64,000 nt of DNA from Chrysoporthe austroafricana (lineage: Eukaryota > Ascomycota > Sordariomycetes > Diaporthales > Cryphonectriaceae): NCBI GenBank assembly GCA_001051155.2, contig JYIP02000005.1, positions 2,418,001 through 2,482,000 on the forward strand. The letters run 5' to 3'. The position numbers and the translations under genes were made by a program. Positions 44,368 to 57,266 of this stretch are shown piece after piece. The notes below the pieces were generated by a model. It saw nothing but the letters and a program-made list of their open reading frames with translations. It did not search any database and was not told where the DNA came from. Each line of letters begins with the position of its first letter. Positions within the stretch are counted from its first letter, which is position 1.

Positions 44368-46776
44368 ATGTTGACAAGACGTCAGTTTCTCACGTCCACC
44401 CGGCGCATCGCCAGTGCGCCGGCAACCAGACTCACGTCACGAACCACCACCCTCCGGCCCCTCACGGCCGGATCGCTTGCCACACCATCTCAACACACGC
44501 CAAAAGCGACCGCACCACCACTACGGCTCCCGTCCGTCTCGTCCGTCCGCCACTATGCCAACGGCCGCCCCCACCCGCCGGGGGGAACCCACCGGATGAA
44601 CATGGGCGGCGAGGAGGAGAAGCCCGCGCTCGAGCAGTTCGGCATCGACCTGACCGCGAAGGCGAGGGAGGGGAAGCTCGACCCGGTGATCGGGCGCGAC
44701 GCCGAGATCCAGCGCACCATCCAGGTCCTCTCACGGCGCACCAAGAACAACCCCGTGCTGATCGGGCAGGCCGGGACGGGCAAGACGGCGATCCTCGAGG
44801 GCCTGGCGCTGCGCATCGTGCGCGGGGACGTGCCCGAGAGCATCAAGAACAAGCGCGTCGTCTCGCTGGACCTGGGCTCGCTCATCGCAGGCGCCAAGTT
44901 CCGGGGCGACTTCGAGGAGAGGCTGAAGAAGGTGCTGCAGGAGGTCGAGCAGGCGGAGGGCCAGGTGATCCTGTTCATCGACGAGCTGCACACGCTCCTG
45001 GGCCTCGGTAAGACCGAGGGTAGCATCGACGCATCCAATCTGCTCAAGCCGGCCCTGTCGCGCGGAGAACTACAGTGCTGCGGCGCCACCACGCTCAACG
45101 AGTACCGGATCATCGAGAAGGACGTCGCACTGGCGAGGCGGTTTCAGCCGATCCTGGTGAACGAGCCGACGGTCGAGGACACCATCAGCATTCTGCGCGG
45201 TATCAAGGACAAATATGAGGTGCACCACGGTGTTCGCATCACGGACGGCGCATTGGTGGCTGCCGCGACGCTGAGCAATCGGTATATCACGGATCGATTC
45301 TTGCCCGACAAGGCCATTGATCTCATGGATGAGGCAGCTAGTTCGTTGCGGTTGCAGCAGGAGAGCAAGCCAGAGGATATCATGAAGCTAGACCAGAGGA
45401 TCATGACCATTCAGATCGAGCTGGAGAGCTTGAGGAAAGAGTCCGACATCGCCAGCCGAGAGAGGAGGGAGAAGTTGGAAACGGACCTGAAAAGGCTGCA
45501 GGAAGAGGCCAGAGTGCTCACAGAAAGGTGGGACAAGGAGCGTGGCGAGATCGAGGCCATCAAGCAAACCCAGGCGGAGCTAGACCGGGCCAAGATTCAG
45601 CTGGAGATGGCCCAGAGGGAGGGCAGTTTTGCTCGGGCTTCCGAGCTGAGATACAGCATTATTCCGGCTCTGGAGCAGAAGCTGCCCAAGGAAGGGGAGC
45701 AGCCATCAGCAGCGAATTCCGGCGACACCCTTATCCACGACTCCGTCACGGCCGACGACATCGCCACCGTGGTGGCTAGGATCACCGGGATTCCTGTGTC
45801 CAAGTTGACGAGCGGCCACGTCGAGAAGCTCATCCACATGGAGGACAGCCTCAGACAGTCCGTCAGGGGCCAGGACGAGGCCCTCAAGGCCGTCGCGAAC
45901 GCCGTGCGGATGCAGCGCGCCGGGCTGTCCGGTGAGAACCGCCCGCTCGCTTCGTTCTTCTTCCTCGGGCCCACCGGCGTCGGCAAGACCGAGCTGTGCA
46001 AGAAGCTCGCCAACTTCCTCTTCTCAACCGAGTCCGCCGTCGTGCGCTTCGACATGAGCGAGTTCCAGGAGAAGCACACCATCTCCCGGCTGATCGGCGC
46101 GCCCTCCGGGTACGTCGGCTACGAGGACGCCGGGCAGCTGACGGAGCAGGTCCGCCGCAAGCCGTACGCGGTGCTCCTCTTCGACGAGTTCGAGAAGGCG
46201 CACCGGGACATCTCCGCGCTGCTCCTGCAGGTCCTGGACGAGGGGTACCTCACCGACGCCCAGGGGCACAAGGTCGACTTCAAGAACACCATCATCGTGC
46301 TGACGTCCAACCTGGGCGCGGACATCCTCGTCGGCGCGGACCCGGTCCACCCGTACAAGGAGACCGAGACGGGCGAGATCAGCCCGGACGTCAAGAAGGC
46401 CGTCCTCGACGTCGTGGCCGCCAACTACCCGCCCGAGTTCCTGAACCGGCTCGACGAGTTCATCGTCTTCAAGCGTCTCTCCCGCGAGGCGCTCCGGGAC
46501 ATCGTCGACATCCGCCTCCGCGAGCTCCAGGCGCGCCTCGACGACCGGCGCATCACGCTCGACGTGCCCGACGACATCAGGCAGTGGCTCGCCGACAAGG
46601 GCTACGACCCCAAGTTCGGCGCCCGGCCGCTCAACCGGCTGATCACGCACGAGATCGGGAACCGGCTGGCGGACAAGATCATCCGCGGCGAGGTGAAGAT
46701 GAACGACACCGCGGTGGTGACTACCAACGCGGACGGCTCGGGCCTAGAGGTGCATGCGAAGCCGAAGGGGGAGTAG
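44368..46776 (+). CDS. HSP78: Mitochondrial Hsp78, ClpB/Hsp104-type disaggregase
   Basis: A single exon of 802 residues. The N-terminus is a mitochondrial presequence ([13 protein letters not shown]..., no acidic residue in the first 60, RHYANG near 60). As in yeast Hsp78, the bacterial Clp_N domain is missing and the mature protein starts at NBD1 ([23 protein letters not shown]). NBD1 has Walker A GQAGTGKT (about 133-140), Walker [14 protein letters not shown] and the AR fingers; a coiled-coil M-domain follows (about 330-450). NBD2 has GPTGVGKTE (about 534-542), [11 protein letters not shown], the pore loop GYVGYEDAG and a sensor GARPLNRLI. Hsp78 works with mitochondrial Hsp70 (Ssc1) in the matrix to resolubilise aggregates after heat. 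Nothing in the sequence suggests loss of function. An HSE-like site is upstream. Confidence 0.96.
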   Translation: MLTRRQFLTSTRRIASAPATRLTSRTTTLRPLTAGSLATPSQHTPKATAPPLRLPSVSSVRHYANGRPHPPGGTHRMNMGGEEEKPALEQFGIDLTAKAREGKLDPVIGRDAEIQRTIQVLSRRTKNNPVLIGQAGTGKTAILEGLALRIVRGDVPESIKNKRVVSLDLGSLIAGAKFRGDFEERLKKVLQEVEQAEGQVILFIDELHTLLGLGKTEGSIDASNLLKPALSRGELQCCGATTLNEYRIIEKDVALARRFQPILVNEPTVEDTISILRGIKDKYEVHHGVRITDGALVAAATLSNRYITDRFLPDKAIDLMDEAASSLRLQQESKPEDIMKLDQRIMTIQIELESLRKESDIASRERREKLETDLKRLQEEARVLTERWDKERGEIEAIKQTQAELDRAKIQLEMAQREGSFARASELRYSIIPALEQKLPKEGEQPSAANSGDTLIHDSVTADDIATVVARITGIPVSKLTSGHVEKLIHMEDSLRQSVRGQDEALKAVANAVRMQRAGLSGENRPLASFFFLGPTGVGKTELCKKLANFLFSTESAVVRFDMSEFQEKHTISRLIGAPSGYVGYEDAGQLTEQVRRKPYAVLLFDEFEKAHRDISALLLQVLDEGYLTDAQGHKVDFKNTIIVLTSNLGADILVGADPVHPYKETETGEISPDVKKAVLDVVAANYPPEFLNRLDEFIVFKRLSREALRDIVDIRLRELQARLDDRRITLDVPDDIRQWLADKGYDPKFGARPLNRLITHEIGNRLADKIIRGEVKMNDTAVVTTNADGSGLEVHAKPKGE

Positions 46777-48840
46777 GTGGGCGGCGGCGGGTAGATCGGA
46801 CTAAGAGAATGCGCAATGACGGCGTTTTAGGGGCGTTTGGGCTTGCATGGAATCGGAGCTTGGTATGGCATATGACTGAATTTCCAGTCTTGTTTCGTCT
46901 CGACATATAGTTTCATCACATCTCTGCTCATGATACCAAATAGAATTTCGTTTACATAACCATCGCCACCGACTGGACAAACTCGAGTATTTGATGAAGC
47001 TGCTACATCTTGGTATCAAACGGCACTTGGCACGATGAGCTACCGAGGTGCTAGACACCATTGTCTGGTCAATCGAGATTAGACTTGTGTGTTTCGGAGA
47101 CTTAAGACGGCTATCTAGATAGGTAGGAGGCCGGACGGATTTCGGCGAGGAACCGGATTAATATGGAGATGCTCGCATAGGGGAGGAAAATAGGATTTTG
47201 CATAGGAATGTAATTGGCCCCCGAGCATAACATAGATTAGTCCTGCGAACCTAGCCTACGAGGCTCTACATATAGATCGGATGACAGCCCTCCCTATAGG
47301 ATATAAGGTGTTTCCTAGAAAAATCAGCCTTGTCTCTCTGGCTTAATTGGCCTATTCCCCTCCTACAGCGTAACTGGCTCACCTACTTTGCCCTTAATGA
47401 ATGCCTGAGTACCTATGTAGGCAGCCCTCTTCCTGTCTGCAAGCTTTATGAAAACTTCTACAAGACATAATAACACTACTGCCAATATCTATATCATATA
47501 ACAACACTGAGAAGAAAAAAAAAAAAAAAGAAGAAAGTTGGTTTGGGGGGAGGGGTTGACAAAGCAGCACGCAGGCCACTCAAGTGTCATGAATAGACAA
47601 CACATACTAGGGTACACGGATGTCCGTCAATATCACTACACACTACGAAGTACATCATCACCTCGACGATCAAGCCCGTAACCGAACCTCCCCCCCCCCC
47701 TTGGGAAACAAGACACTTGGCAGAGAGCAGACCCTGATCCGCACGGGGGTCTTCCGACAAACCTTGAGCAAAACGTGTCTAGGTCCCTGCCGCGCCCGCG
47801 GCAAGGGGGAGGAGGGCGAGGATGTGTGCGACAGCAACCGAGGACTCATTATAACCTCCCGCTGGGCTCTTGAAGAGTGCTTCTCCGCGCCCCTCCCCCT
47901 CCCCCTTCTTCCTTGGACCAACCTGCCCATTGCTGTATTAGCAGATATGACTCTTCAGCGGGTCACCCCAGCCACCAACATGGTGACATGCCCCCGCCGT
48001 GTAAGACCCGCTGGGTGCCTGTCCAGGTCGGGCCGCAGTCGAGCCGGCTGACTGTGACTCTTTTCTGGGCTGAAGTCGACGACACCTGTTCTCATCTCAA
48101 GAGACCCGGACCCGCACCCCCTCTGCCTCCGGGGTGCGGGTACTAGATTAGATGAACGCGCGACGCGTGGATACCGCGCGCCCGTGGTGAGACAGCGACG
48201 TTCCAGAAGGCGGGAAAAATCTCTCGTTGAGCAACGTCAGGCCGCGACATTTCTTCAAGATGCCACTTGTCAAAAGGCGAGGTGCACGAAAAGGTTGAGC
48301 GATGTAGAGGAAAGAGCAATTAACCAGTCTATGTAAAGTTGACGAACATGAAAAGACTCCTGCTCTGCAACGGGGATGGTGAGATGGTGTTATGGACGAA
48401 CTTCCGTATTTCCTCTGCTTGTACACCTGAAGCCCGGAAGAGGACGAGGAGCATGGAGAGGAGAGGGAAGATACCGCCAGGTAGCCCGCCCCAGACTCAT
48501 GTCCTCCTCCTCCCCCTATCACAAAGCTGCCGATGAGAAAGGGGGCCCATGACGTTCTTGTAGAGAAAAAGTCAGAATCATTCCACAAATCGTACAAAGA
48601 TTCCTTAGAGCCCCCATTGCGCCCCTTCCCACCCTTCATGCCGCAAAAAGACCAAACACGCGAAACGTCCTCGACTGCTCCCATGAGCGGCCCCACTATG
48701 ATTCGCTCATGACCCATCACTAGTAGATGCAAAGGTTAAGGGAAGAGCATCCGTGTCTCATGTCATTCGATCGTCGTGAGATTGCCCGGCGAAGTACAAC
48801 CGAATGGGCCCGATGGATCGTGTTCCTCGACCGTGACCGC
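46777..48840. other. 2 kb AT-rich intergenic stretch
   Basis: It lies between the converging ends of HSP78 and ARF1. From about 46,900 to 47,600 the DNA is clearly richer in A/T than the window as a whole, with many TATAGG/CCTATA and CTAG-type words and no open frame, as often seen in decayed transposon sequence. An A-run at 47515-47529 and C-runs near 47690 and 47890 are present. No transposase or reverse transcriptase motif was found. Confidence 0.5.
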
Positions 48841-51254
<2,414 letters not shown>

Positions 51255-52003
51255 ATGCAGTTCTCGTCGCTGCTCCTGGCAGCAGCAGGGCTGTTCGCCT
51301 CCGCCGCGGTGGCCCACAACATCCAGCTGCCCGCCCACGGCCGCGAGTGCTTCCACGAGCAGCTGCACAAGGACGACAAGATGACCGTGTCCTTCCAGGT
51401 CGGCGACAGGGAATTCGGTAGTGCAGGAAACCTAGACATCGACTTCTGGGTATGGCCCACCAACTGATCTCGTCTAAGGAGGGGGGAGCAGCAAGGTGGC
51501 TAACAAGGGCACGCCCTCGGACAGATCACAAACCCCGTGGGCCAGTACGAGGTCTTCGAGAAGTCCGTCTCCAACGGCGACCACTCGTTCGATGCCAAGC
51601 ATGACGGCAAGTTCATCTACTGCTTCGGCAACGACCACTGGGGCGCCTCGAGCAAGGAGGTCTCCTTCAACGTCCACGGCATCGTCTACGTATCCGAGTC
51701 GGATGCACCGTCCGACCCGCTGGAAGCCGAGGGTATGTCTGCCATTGGGACGTCCCGCAATGCTGCCCGGGCATACTGCTGACAGGTGACAAAACAGTCA
51801 AGAAGCTCTCCGAGCTCCTCGCCCAGGTCAAGGACGAGCAGTCCTACATCGTCGTCCGCGAGCGCACCCACCGCAACACCGCGGAGAGCACAAACAGCCG
51901 CGTCAAGTGGTGGAACGTCTTTATCTTCGGCGTCGTCATCGGCGAGTCCGTGTTCCAGGTCTGGTGGCTGAGGAGGTTTTTCGAGGTGAAGAGGGTGGTG
52001 TAG
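51255..52003 (+). CDS. EMP24: p24-family cargo receptor, Emp24 type
   Basis: Exons 51255-51449, 51525-51732 and 51798-52003 give 202 residues. A signal peptide (QFSSLLLAAAGLFASAAVA) is followed by mature HNIQLPAHGRECFHEQL, the GOLD domain with its two conserved Cys (CFHEQ and FIYCFGN), a coiled-coil neck (KKLSELLAQVKDEQSYI, ERTHRNTAESTNSRV), one membrane helix (VFIFGVVIGESVFQVWWL) and the short tail RRFFEVKRVV. The tail has the diphenylalanine for COPII export and basic residues for COPI binding; the VV end is typical of the Emp24 (p24 beta) group. The protein cycles between ER and Golgi, sorting GPI-anchored proteins with Erv25 and other p24s. The two introns fall inside and just after the GOLD domain. 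Confidence 0.93.
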
Positions 52004-53448
52004 AAAAAGAAAACAACGGCGGCTTTGGGATACGGGGAAATATCATATGTATAGGCTATGGCACGATGAGTGTTGGTTGCAGCGAGTGTTCGATCGTCAA
52101 TTACATACCCACACAGAATCAAGAGAAAACTCCAACGCGCAGACAGTCTTCTAAACGAACGGAGTCGTGTTTGGCGTATCAAGGGAAAGACAACCGAAAG
52201 AAAGGGCAAGTAGGAATGATACGATGGGTAATGAATAAGAGGCTACATTTTAACGACATCATATAAACGCAGCCATGTGAAAGGCCACAGCTTGTCCGTT
52301 AGGTTATGCATCCATGAATTCAGATCGGCTGCCAGCCCGTCCAAGATGACAGAACGTGGTCGGTGTGAATAGACGATTCTAAAGCCTTTCAGACAACAAC
52401 TTCCACTGAGAGCAGGTATGATAGACGAACAGTATCCTGAGGGAGAAAGAAAGTGGGTCAGCGAAAAAGAGCAGCACAGGGAAGCACTCGAAGTCTCGTA
52501 TGGATGATGAGTCTCTTGCTGATCCTGTCCATTAGACGATTCCCACGGAACACCGCTCTTTTTGCTTTTCTTTTCTTTTCTCCCCCCCCCCCTTCCTTTC
52601 CCCCCTATACCTCTTCTTCTTTCTCCCCTGTCTCTGTTCTTCTCACCACTACCCCTTCATTATATGATAAATCTCTAGGCATCAATGAAAGTTACTAATC
52701 TATCTCCCGCGAGTAACCACGCGGGAGATGCACAGTAAGATGCGACGGATCCAAGCAAGCCTCAAGACACACCAACACCGCAGGCAGACTCACGTTCATC
52801 AGACAGATACTGTCATGACTAGACCTCGTTGTCATTCATCACTCGTCATTAGATCACCACAGCCAAAGGCCGGGCCCAGACTATCCACATGAAAAGGTAT
52901 GTACAATCCAGGGAGCTATCCCGCAGGGGATAGATAATGTTGCCCAGCTTTCCATCGCCATGCCCCGAAAAAACCAAGACAACCCATCGGTTGCCTATGC
53001 CACAAAGGAGAGCGAGCAGGGGAAAAAAAAACCCTCCATGCACAGCAGAATGAAGAAGAAGAAAAAAAAAGTGTTGTAAAAAAAAGCCCCGATGCCGTGT
53101 ATCAATGGTATTTCCTGCTTGTGTGAACAACCACGCCGTTCAAGATCTCACCCGTAAGCAGCCCAAAATGCCCAAGTTGCTTGCCCCAGAACGACGCCTG
53201 AAACTCCTCGGTGGCCTTTCCCATCCTTGCCCCCTGGTGGTGGTGCTGACTGTCGTATGATGAGGCTGCTTCGTAAAAAACCCCCGGTCGGCCGGCGGCC
53301 GATCATCGCGGGATTCCATCTCGCATAAGCCTTTGCGCGAGGCACAGCCTCTTCCTCTCGACAGATCCGTAGCACCATATTATCTCTAAAAAGGACCGAC
53401 CCAATTACCCTCCTGACGAGTTTCCTTTTATTCTTTCTCGATGCTCGC
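52004..53448. other. Intergenic, convergent 3' flanks
   Basis: AT-richer DNA carrying the 3' ends of the p24 and DUF3405 genes, with T-rich and C-rich runs (52558-52600) and two A-runs near 53021 and 53062. No gene was found. Confidence 0.6.
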
Positions 53449-56169
53449 TCACGCGCCCGGATCAGACTCGGGAACCTCCACCTCGTCGTACTGTTCGACC
53501 GGCAGATCCACGCCCTTAATCGGGTGGATCAGCATCGGCGGAAGACACATGCGGCCCTCGCCACCCCTCATCTCGCCGACCGAGCCCTCGTCCTTGGTCA
53601 TGTCACGCGTCAACTCGAACTCCTCGCCGCCGTCGTTGTTGACCTTCAGACCCAGCCACCGCCGGTACAGATTCGGGGCAAAGCCGGAGTTGTAGAACCA
53701 CGTCAGCCCTTGCAGGTTGTGCTCGCGCTGCCCGAAGACGCTCGTCCTCGCTCCGCCCGACGCACCATTCTTGCCGCCGTTGAACACGGCCGCCATGTAC
53801 TGAGTTGGCCATTCACGATCCACATACAGAGGGTGGGGCACGAAGACGGCCTTGTATCCGTGCTGAAGGGCGACTGTCGCAGGCCACATCTCCGGGAAGG
53901 CGTGGTGTTTCTTGAAGGCGGTCTCGCGGTGCATGGTCAAGAGAAGCTTGCGGGACATGCGGCTGGCTGTGATGATCTGGGCGCGGCGCGGTGGCTTTCC
54001 CTTCTCGCCGGTCTCGTTATACCCGGTGATATCGTCAGCCAAGAGCCATGTAGTGCCCTCTGGGTCGAACATGGGGTTGAGCGTGATCAGGTCGGCCTCC
54101 TCGCCAACACCCCACTTGTACTTGTCGTGCTCGTAGGTCGTGGGCGGGACGGGGTCGTTCTCGGGCTCGAACCAGTCGTTCTCGTCAGATGGGCGCACTG
54201 GGCCCCAGATCATCTTCTCGCCGCGGGTCAGCTCTTGTGGCTTCTTCGGTTTCTTCTTCTTGCCGTCGATCCCACTCCAGATATTATCGGCGCTGGTGGT
54301 ACCCATCTCAGCCTGCACACGTGCCATCTGGCTGAAGTCCTCCCAGGTACCGTGCTCGACTGGTATGTAGAAGCGCGCATTCCGCTCCCAGAGACCCTTC
54401 CGCGGTTGCATCTTCGCCCAGTTCTCCATCTTGGTGAACAGGTCGAGGTAGTGGCCGGTGTACCGAATGTCCATCTCCCACTGCCAGAAATGATCGTACT
54501 CGGGGTGGTTGTAGGCAAAGTATTGCATGGCCATCTGGAGACCACGGTACACACCATGAACAGGCAGGTCCTTGCCCCGCGTCCACAAGTCGTGGATGCC
54601 TTGGTATAGAGAAAGCATTTGTGTCTCCGTCCAGAGGGTGACAATACTCCGCAGCTCTTCCGGCACAGTGTCCTTGATTCTCTGTGCGTAAACCTCGTCG
54701 TCGGCCCAGATGGGGTACTTCGCATCGTTCTTCACCTGGATAAGGAGGTGGACGTCGTACCGGCCGCCCGACGCCAGGGAAAGCTCGGTGATGATAGAGC
54801 GCAGGTACATGACGTCTTCGGCCCGCCAATCGTATTCATCCCAGCAGCGGATCACGATGGCGGTCCGGGACAGCTCACCCGACGGCGCAGCGACCGCCTT
54901 GACGGATTCTTCCTCGTCAGGCTTCGATGTCTTGGCAGAGCTCGCGCCGGCCGGGGGAACTCCGTTCACGTCTGGCTTCAGTGGGGCCGATGTATCGTGG
55001 ACTGCGCCTGGCGACTGAGCTTCTGCGATAGTGGGCATGCTATTATCTCTCCTAAAGAGCGTCATGTTCTCCAGCTTCTCGTTGATGTAGAAGCCGCGCG
55101 GAGGATGGTGCCTGCGAGTGAGCGGCTTGTAGATCTCGGCGTTTGACTGGTAACACCTGCGCTGCACCTCGGCCCAGTCGATGTTGCGCCAATCCACCTG
55201 GTGCGTTGCGTTCCAAACAAGCTCGGAACCCTCACGGTCTCCATGTTCGCCGATCCCAAGACCGCCCGACCGGACCGAGTATCCGAACCCATAGGGGCCT
55301 AGCCTGCCATGTCGCTCGAAGCAGATGTCCTCGGGCAGGGACAGAAGCTCGTAGGACCCCAGCACATGCTGGGGGAAGCCAGCTGGGCGCCCATCATAGT
55401 ACCGGATGTACGGCACCTTGACCTTCTGCTCGTCGTCCAGGAAGCACTCGTTGACCTCCGGCAGCCGGAGGGCGGTGTTTGGGTAGTCGAGCGGGAAGGA
55501 CTTGCTCGGGGGCAGGGCATCTTCCGTGGGCTCGGTCGAGCCGCTGTAGAAGTCGGGGCTTGGCTCGTCTCCGTTGAACGGCAGCTCATCCTCGCTCCTT
55601 GGGTACTGGGGGATGTTGTCCTGAAACGGCACGAGGGTCTTTATACCGCCATAATACCGGGTGAGGAAGTTGAAGGACTCCCACGCGTTGGGGCCGGTCG
55701 GCCTCGCGGGCAGCTCGCCCTTCAGTATCCTGTGGTTCTCCGCCACGCCGGCATGGACCAGGGCGGAGATGAATAATATTATGCCGACCAGGAGACCGAT
55801 GCAGAGGAATCTCGTGATCTTGTTGGGGAGCCTGTAGAGGCCGGCACCGGTGGCCCGGCGCGAGAGGGTGAAGGTCTGCCTCCTGGGCGTGAGCATCGGG
55901 CTCAGCAGGTTGGGGGTGGTGGCGGGAGGGGCCAGCGTCGCGTTGACATTGAGCTTCCTCTTCAGCATGGCAGACTTGGAGGACAGCGAGGTGGTGGTCC
56001 GTCTCGAGTCTCGGCTTGGCGAGGAGGCGGCCGAGGAAGAGTCGTCGCGGTCGTCATCTGTGAGGTCGTAGTCGTCGTCCTCCTGTGACGATAGCTGCTC
56101 CTTGGGGATCTTCTCGTAGACTGGTAGCTGCGGCCCTTGGCGTTGACGAAGGGGGTTTGGAAATCCCAT
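53449..56169 (-). CDS. DUF3405 type II membrane protein (putative glycosyltransferase-like)
   Basis: One uninterrupted exon of 906 residues. A cytosolic N-terminus (about 1-115) is rich in Asp, Ser and Arg, followed by a single membrane anchor (about 118-140, FLCIGLLVGIILFISALVHAG) and a large lumenal part, a type II topology as in Golgi glycosyltransferases. The lumenal domain includes VIRCWDEYDWRAEDVMYLRS, a stretch reminiscent of nucleotide-sugar transferase starts, YDHFWQWEMDIRYTGHYLDL with a DXR acidic cluster, GLWERNARFYIPVEHG, and a C-terminal GLTWFYNSGFAPNLYRRWLG. These are hallmarks of DUF3405 (PF11885), restricted to fungi and of unknown activity. A Golgi glycosyltransferase role is inferred from topology and the acidic motif only. 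Confidence 0.85.
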   Translation of the reverse strand: MGFPNPLRQRQGPQLPVYEKIPKEQLSSQEDDDYDLTDDDRDDSSSAASSPSRDSRRTTTSLSSKSAMLKRKLNVNATLAPPATTPNLLSPMLTPRRQTFTLSRRATGAGLYRLPNKITRFLCIGLLVGIILFISALVHAGVAENHRILKGELPARPTGPNAWESFNFLTRYYGGIKTLVPFQDNIPQYPRSEDELPFNGDEPSPDFYSGSTEPTEDALPPSKSFPLDYPNTALRLPEVNECFLDDEQKVKVPYIRYYDGRPAGFPQHVLGSYELLSLPEDICFERHGRLGPYGFGYSVRSGGLGIGEHGDREGSELVWNATHQVDWRNIDWAEVQRRCYQSNAEIYKPLTRRHHPPRGFYINEKLENMTLFRRDNSMPTIAEAQSPGAVHDTSAPLKPDVNGVPPAGASSAKTSKPDEEESVKAVAAPSGELSRTAIVIRCWDEYDWRAEDVMYLRSIITELSLASGGRYDVHLLIQVKNDAKYPIWADDEVYAQRIKDTVPEELRSIVTLWTETQMLSLYQGIHDLWTRGKDLPVHGVYRGLQMAMQYFAYNHPEYDHFWQWEMDIRYTGHYLDLFTKMENWAKMQPRKGLWERNARFYIPVEHGTWEDFSQMARVQAEMGTTSADNIWSGIDGKKKKPKKPQELTRGEKMIWGPVRPSDENDWFEPENDPVPPTTYEHDKYKWGVGEEADLITLNPMFDPEGTTWLLADDITGYNETGEKGKPPRRAQIITASRMSRKLLLTMHRETAFKKHHAFPEMWPATVALQHGYKAVFVPHPLYVDREWPTQYMAAVFNGGKNGASGGARTSVFGQREHNLQGLTWFYNSGFAPNLYRRWLGLKVNNDGGEEFELTRDMTKDEGSVGEMRGGEGRMCLPPMLIHPIKGVDLPVEQYDEVEVPESDPGA

Positions 56170-57225
56170 GACGTCGAGTCGAGAGAAGAGACGCCGCGGC
56201 AGCGGGGGGGGATGGAGGGGAGGTCGGGTGCTCTTCTAGGGCTGCTGGGTAGGGAGCGGGCCCAGCATAGGGTGGTGTTTGCGCACGATCTGTCGTGGCG
56301 CTGGCTCCGGCCGCGACCTATCGGCGCGGGAGACTGGAATGCAACTGGGGCAGGAATGCGAGCTAGCGAGGCTAGAGCATGTGTGTGCCTGCGTCTGGTG
56401 TGCGGTGTGTATGGAGGCCGGGTGCGGCGGTGATCGTGGGGGGAGAGGTCCAGTCCAAGTTTCGAGGATAATTGTGAGAGTCGGGGAGAAGGGGGTATGA
56501 AGGTCCAAGTTGAATTATGAGGGCCGCGGGAGCGCTATCGAAAGTGGGAGGTTGGCGAAATATGGGACTGCCGTAGGGGTGGTGGGATGGAGTTTAGTGG
56601 TCGCGGGCGATCGAGACGGCGGATCTGCGGGCAGATTGCGGCTAACAAGGTACCTGGAGGTATAAGGTACAGGCCTAGCAGGCCTAGCCGAGATGGTGCA
56701 CACGTCGAAGCGGGCCTCCCGGTAGCGAAGGGCCCCTGTGGGATGGCCCCTAGCGGCGGCTGCTGGCAGGCACGAATAGCAGGGTTTTTATGGGGATGCT
56801 CCGTCCTGCGGCCGAGAACGCCAAGCTGTGGCGGCGTCGAGAGGCCGAGGAGGGCGTCGAAGGCGTCGAGGAGAGGAAAGGAGACTCGGGGGGCGCTCGT
56901 CTGTCGAGGTGTAAGCAGTACCCAGTACGAAGCCCTCGGTACTTAGCACCCAGCACCTGGGTGCGTGATGTGGACCGGGGGGTGGGTGGACTGCAGGCAG
57001 ATCCAAGGACCAAACCCAGGGGGCGGACAGGATAGGACGGACAGGACCAAACAAGGTGGGTGGACGCACACAGGCGGGCCCGCACGCACAAGGAGCCTGG
57101 AAAACGACAGGCTGAGATCCCAAGGGGGGGGGGAGAAGGAGCAGGGAGGTGAGATTGAACCGGCGACAGTGAAATTTGAATTGAGCAGTATTGTGGGGGC
57201 CTCCTCCTCAACTCCGATGCGATGA

Positions 57226-57266
57226 GGCGCGATGCGATGCGGTGCGGTGCGGTGCGATGCGATGCA
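57226..57266. repeat. Pentamer repeat GATGC/GGTGC
   Basis: About eight tandem copies of a 5-bp unit alternating between GATGC and GGTGC, upstream of the DUF3405 gene. The GGTGC form also occurs in tandem at 32616-32635. Confidence 0.8.
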
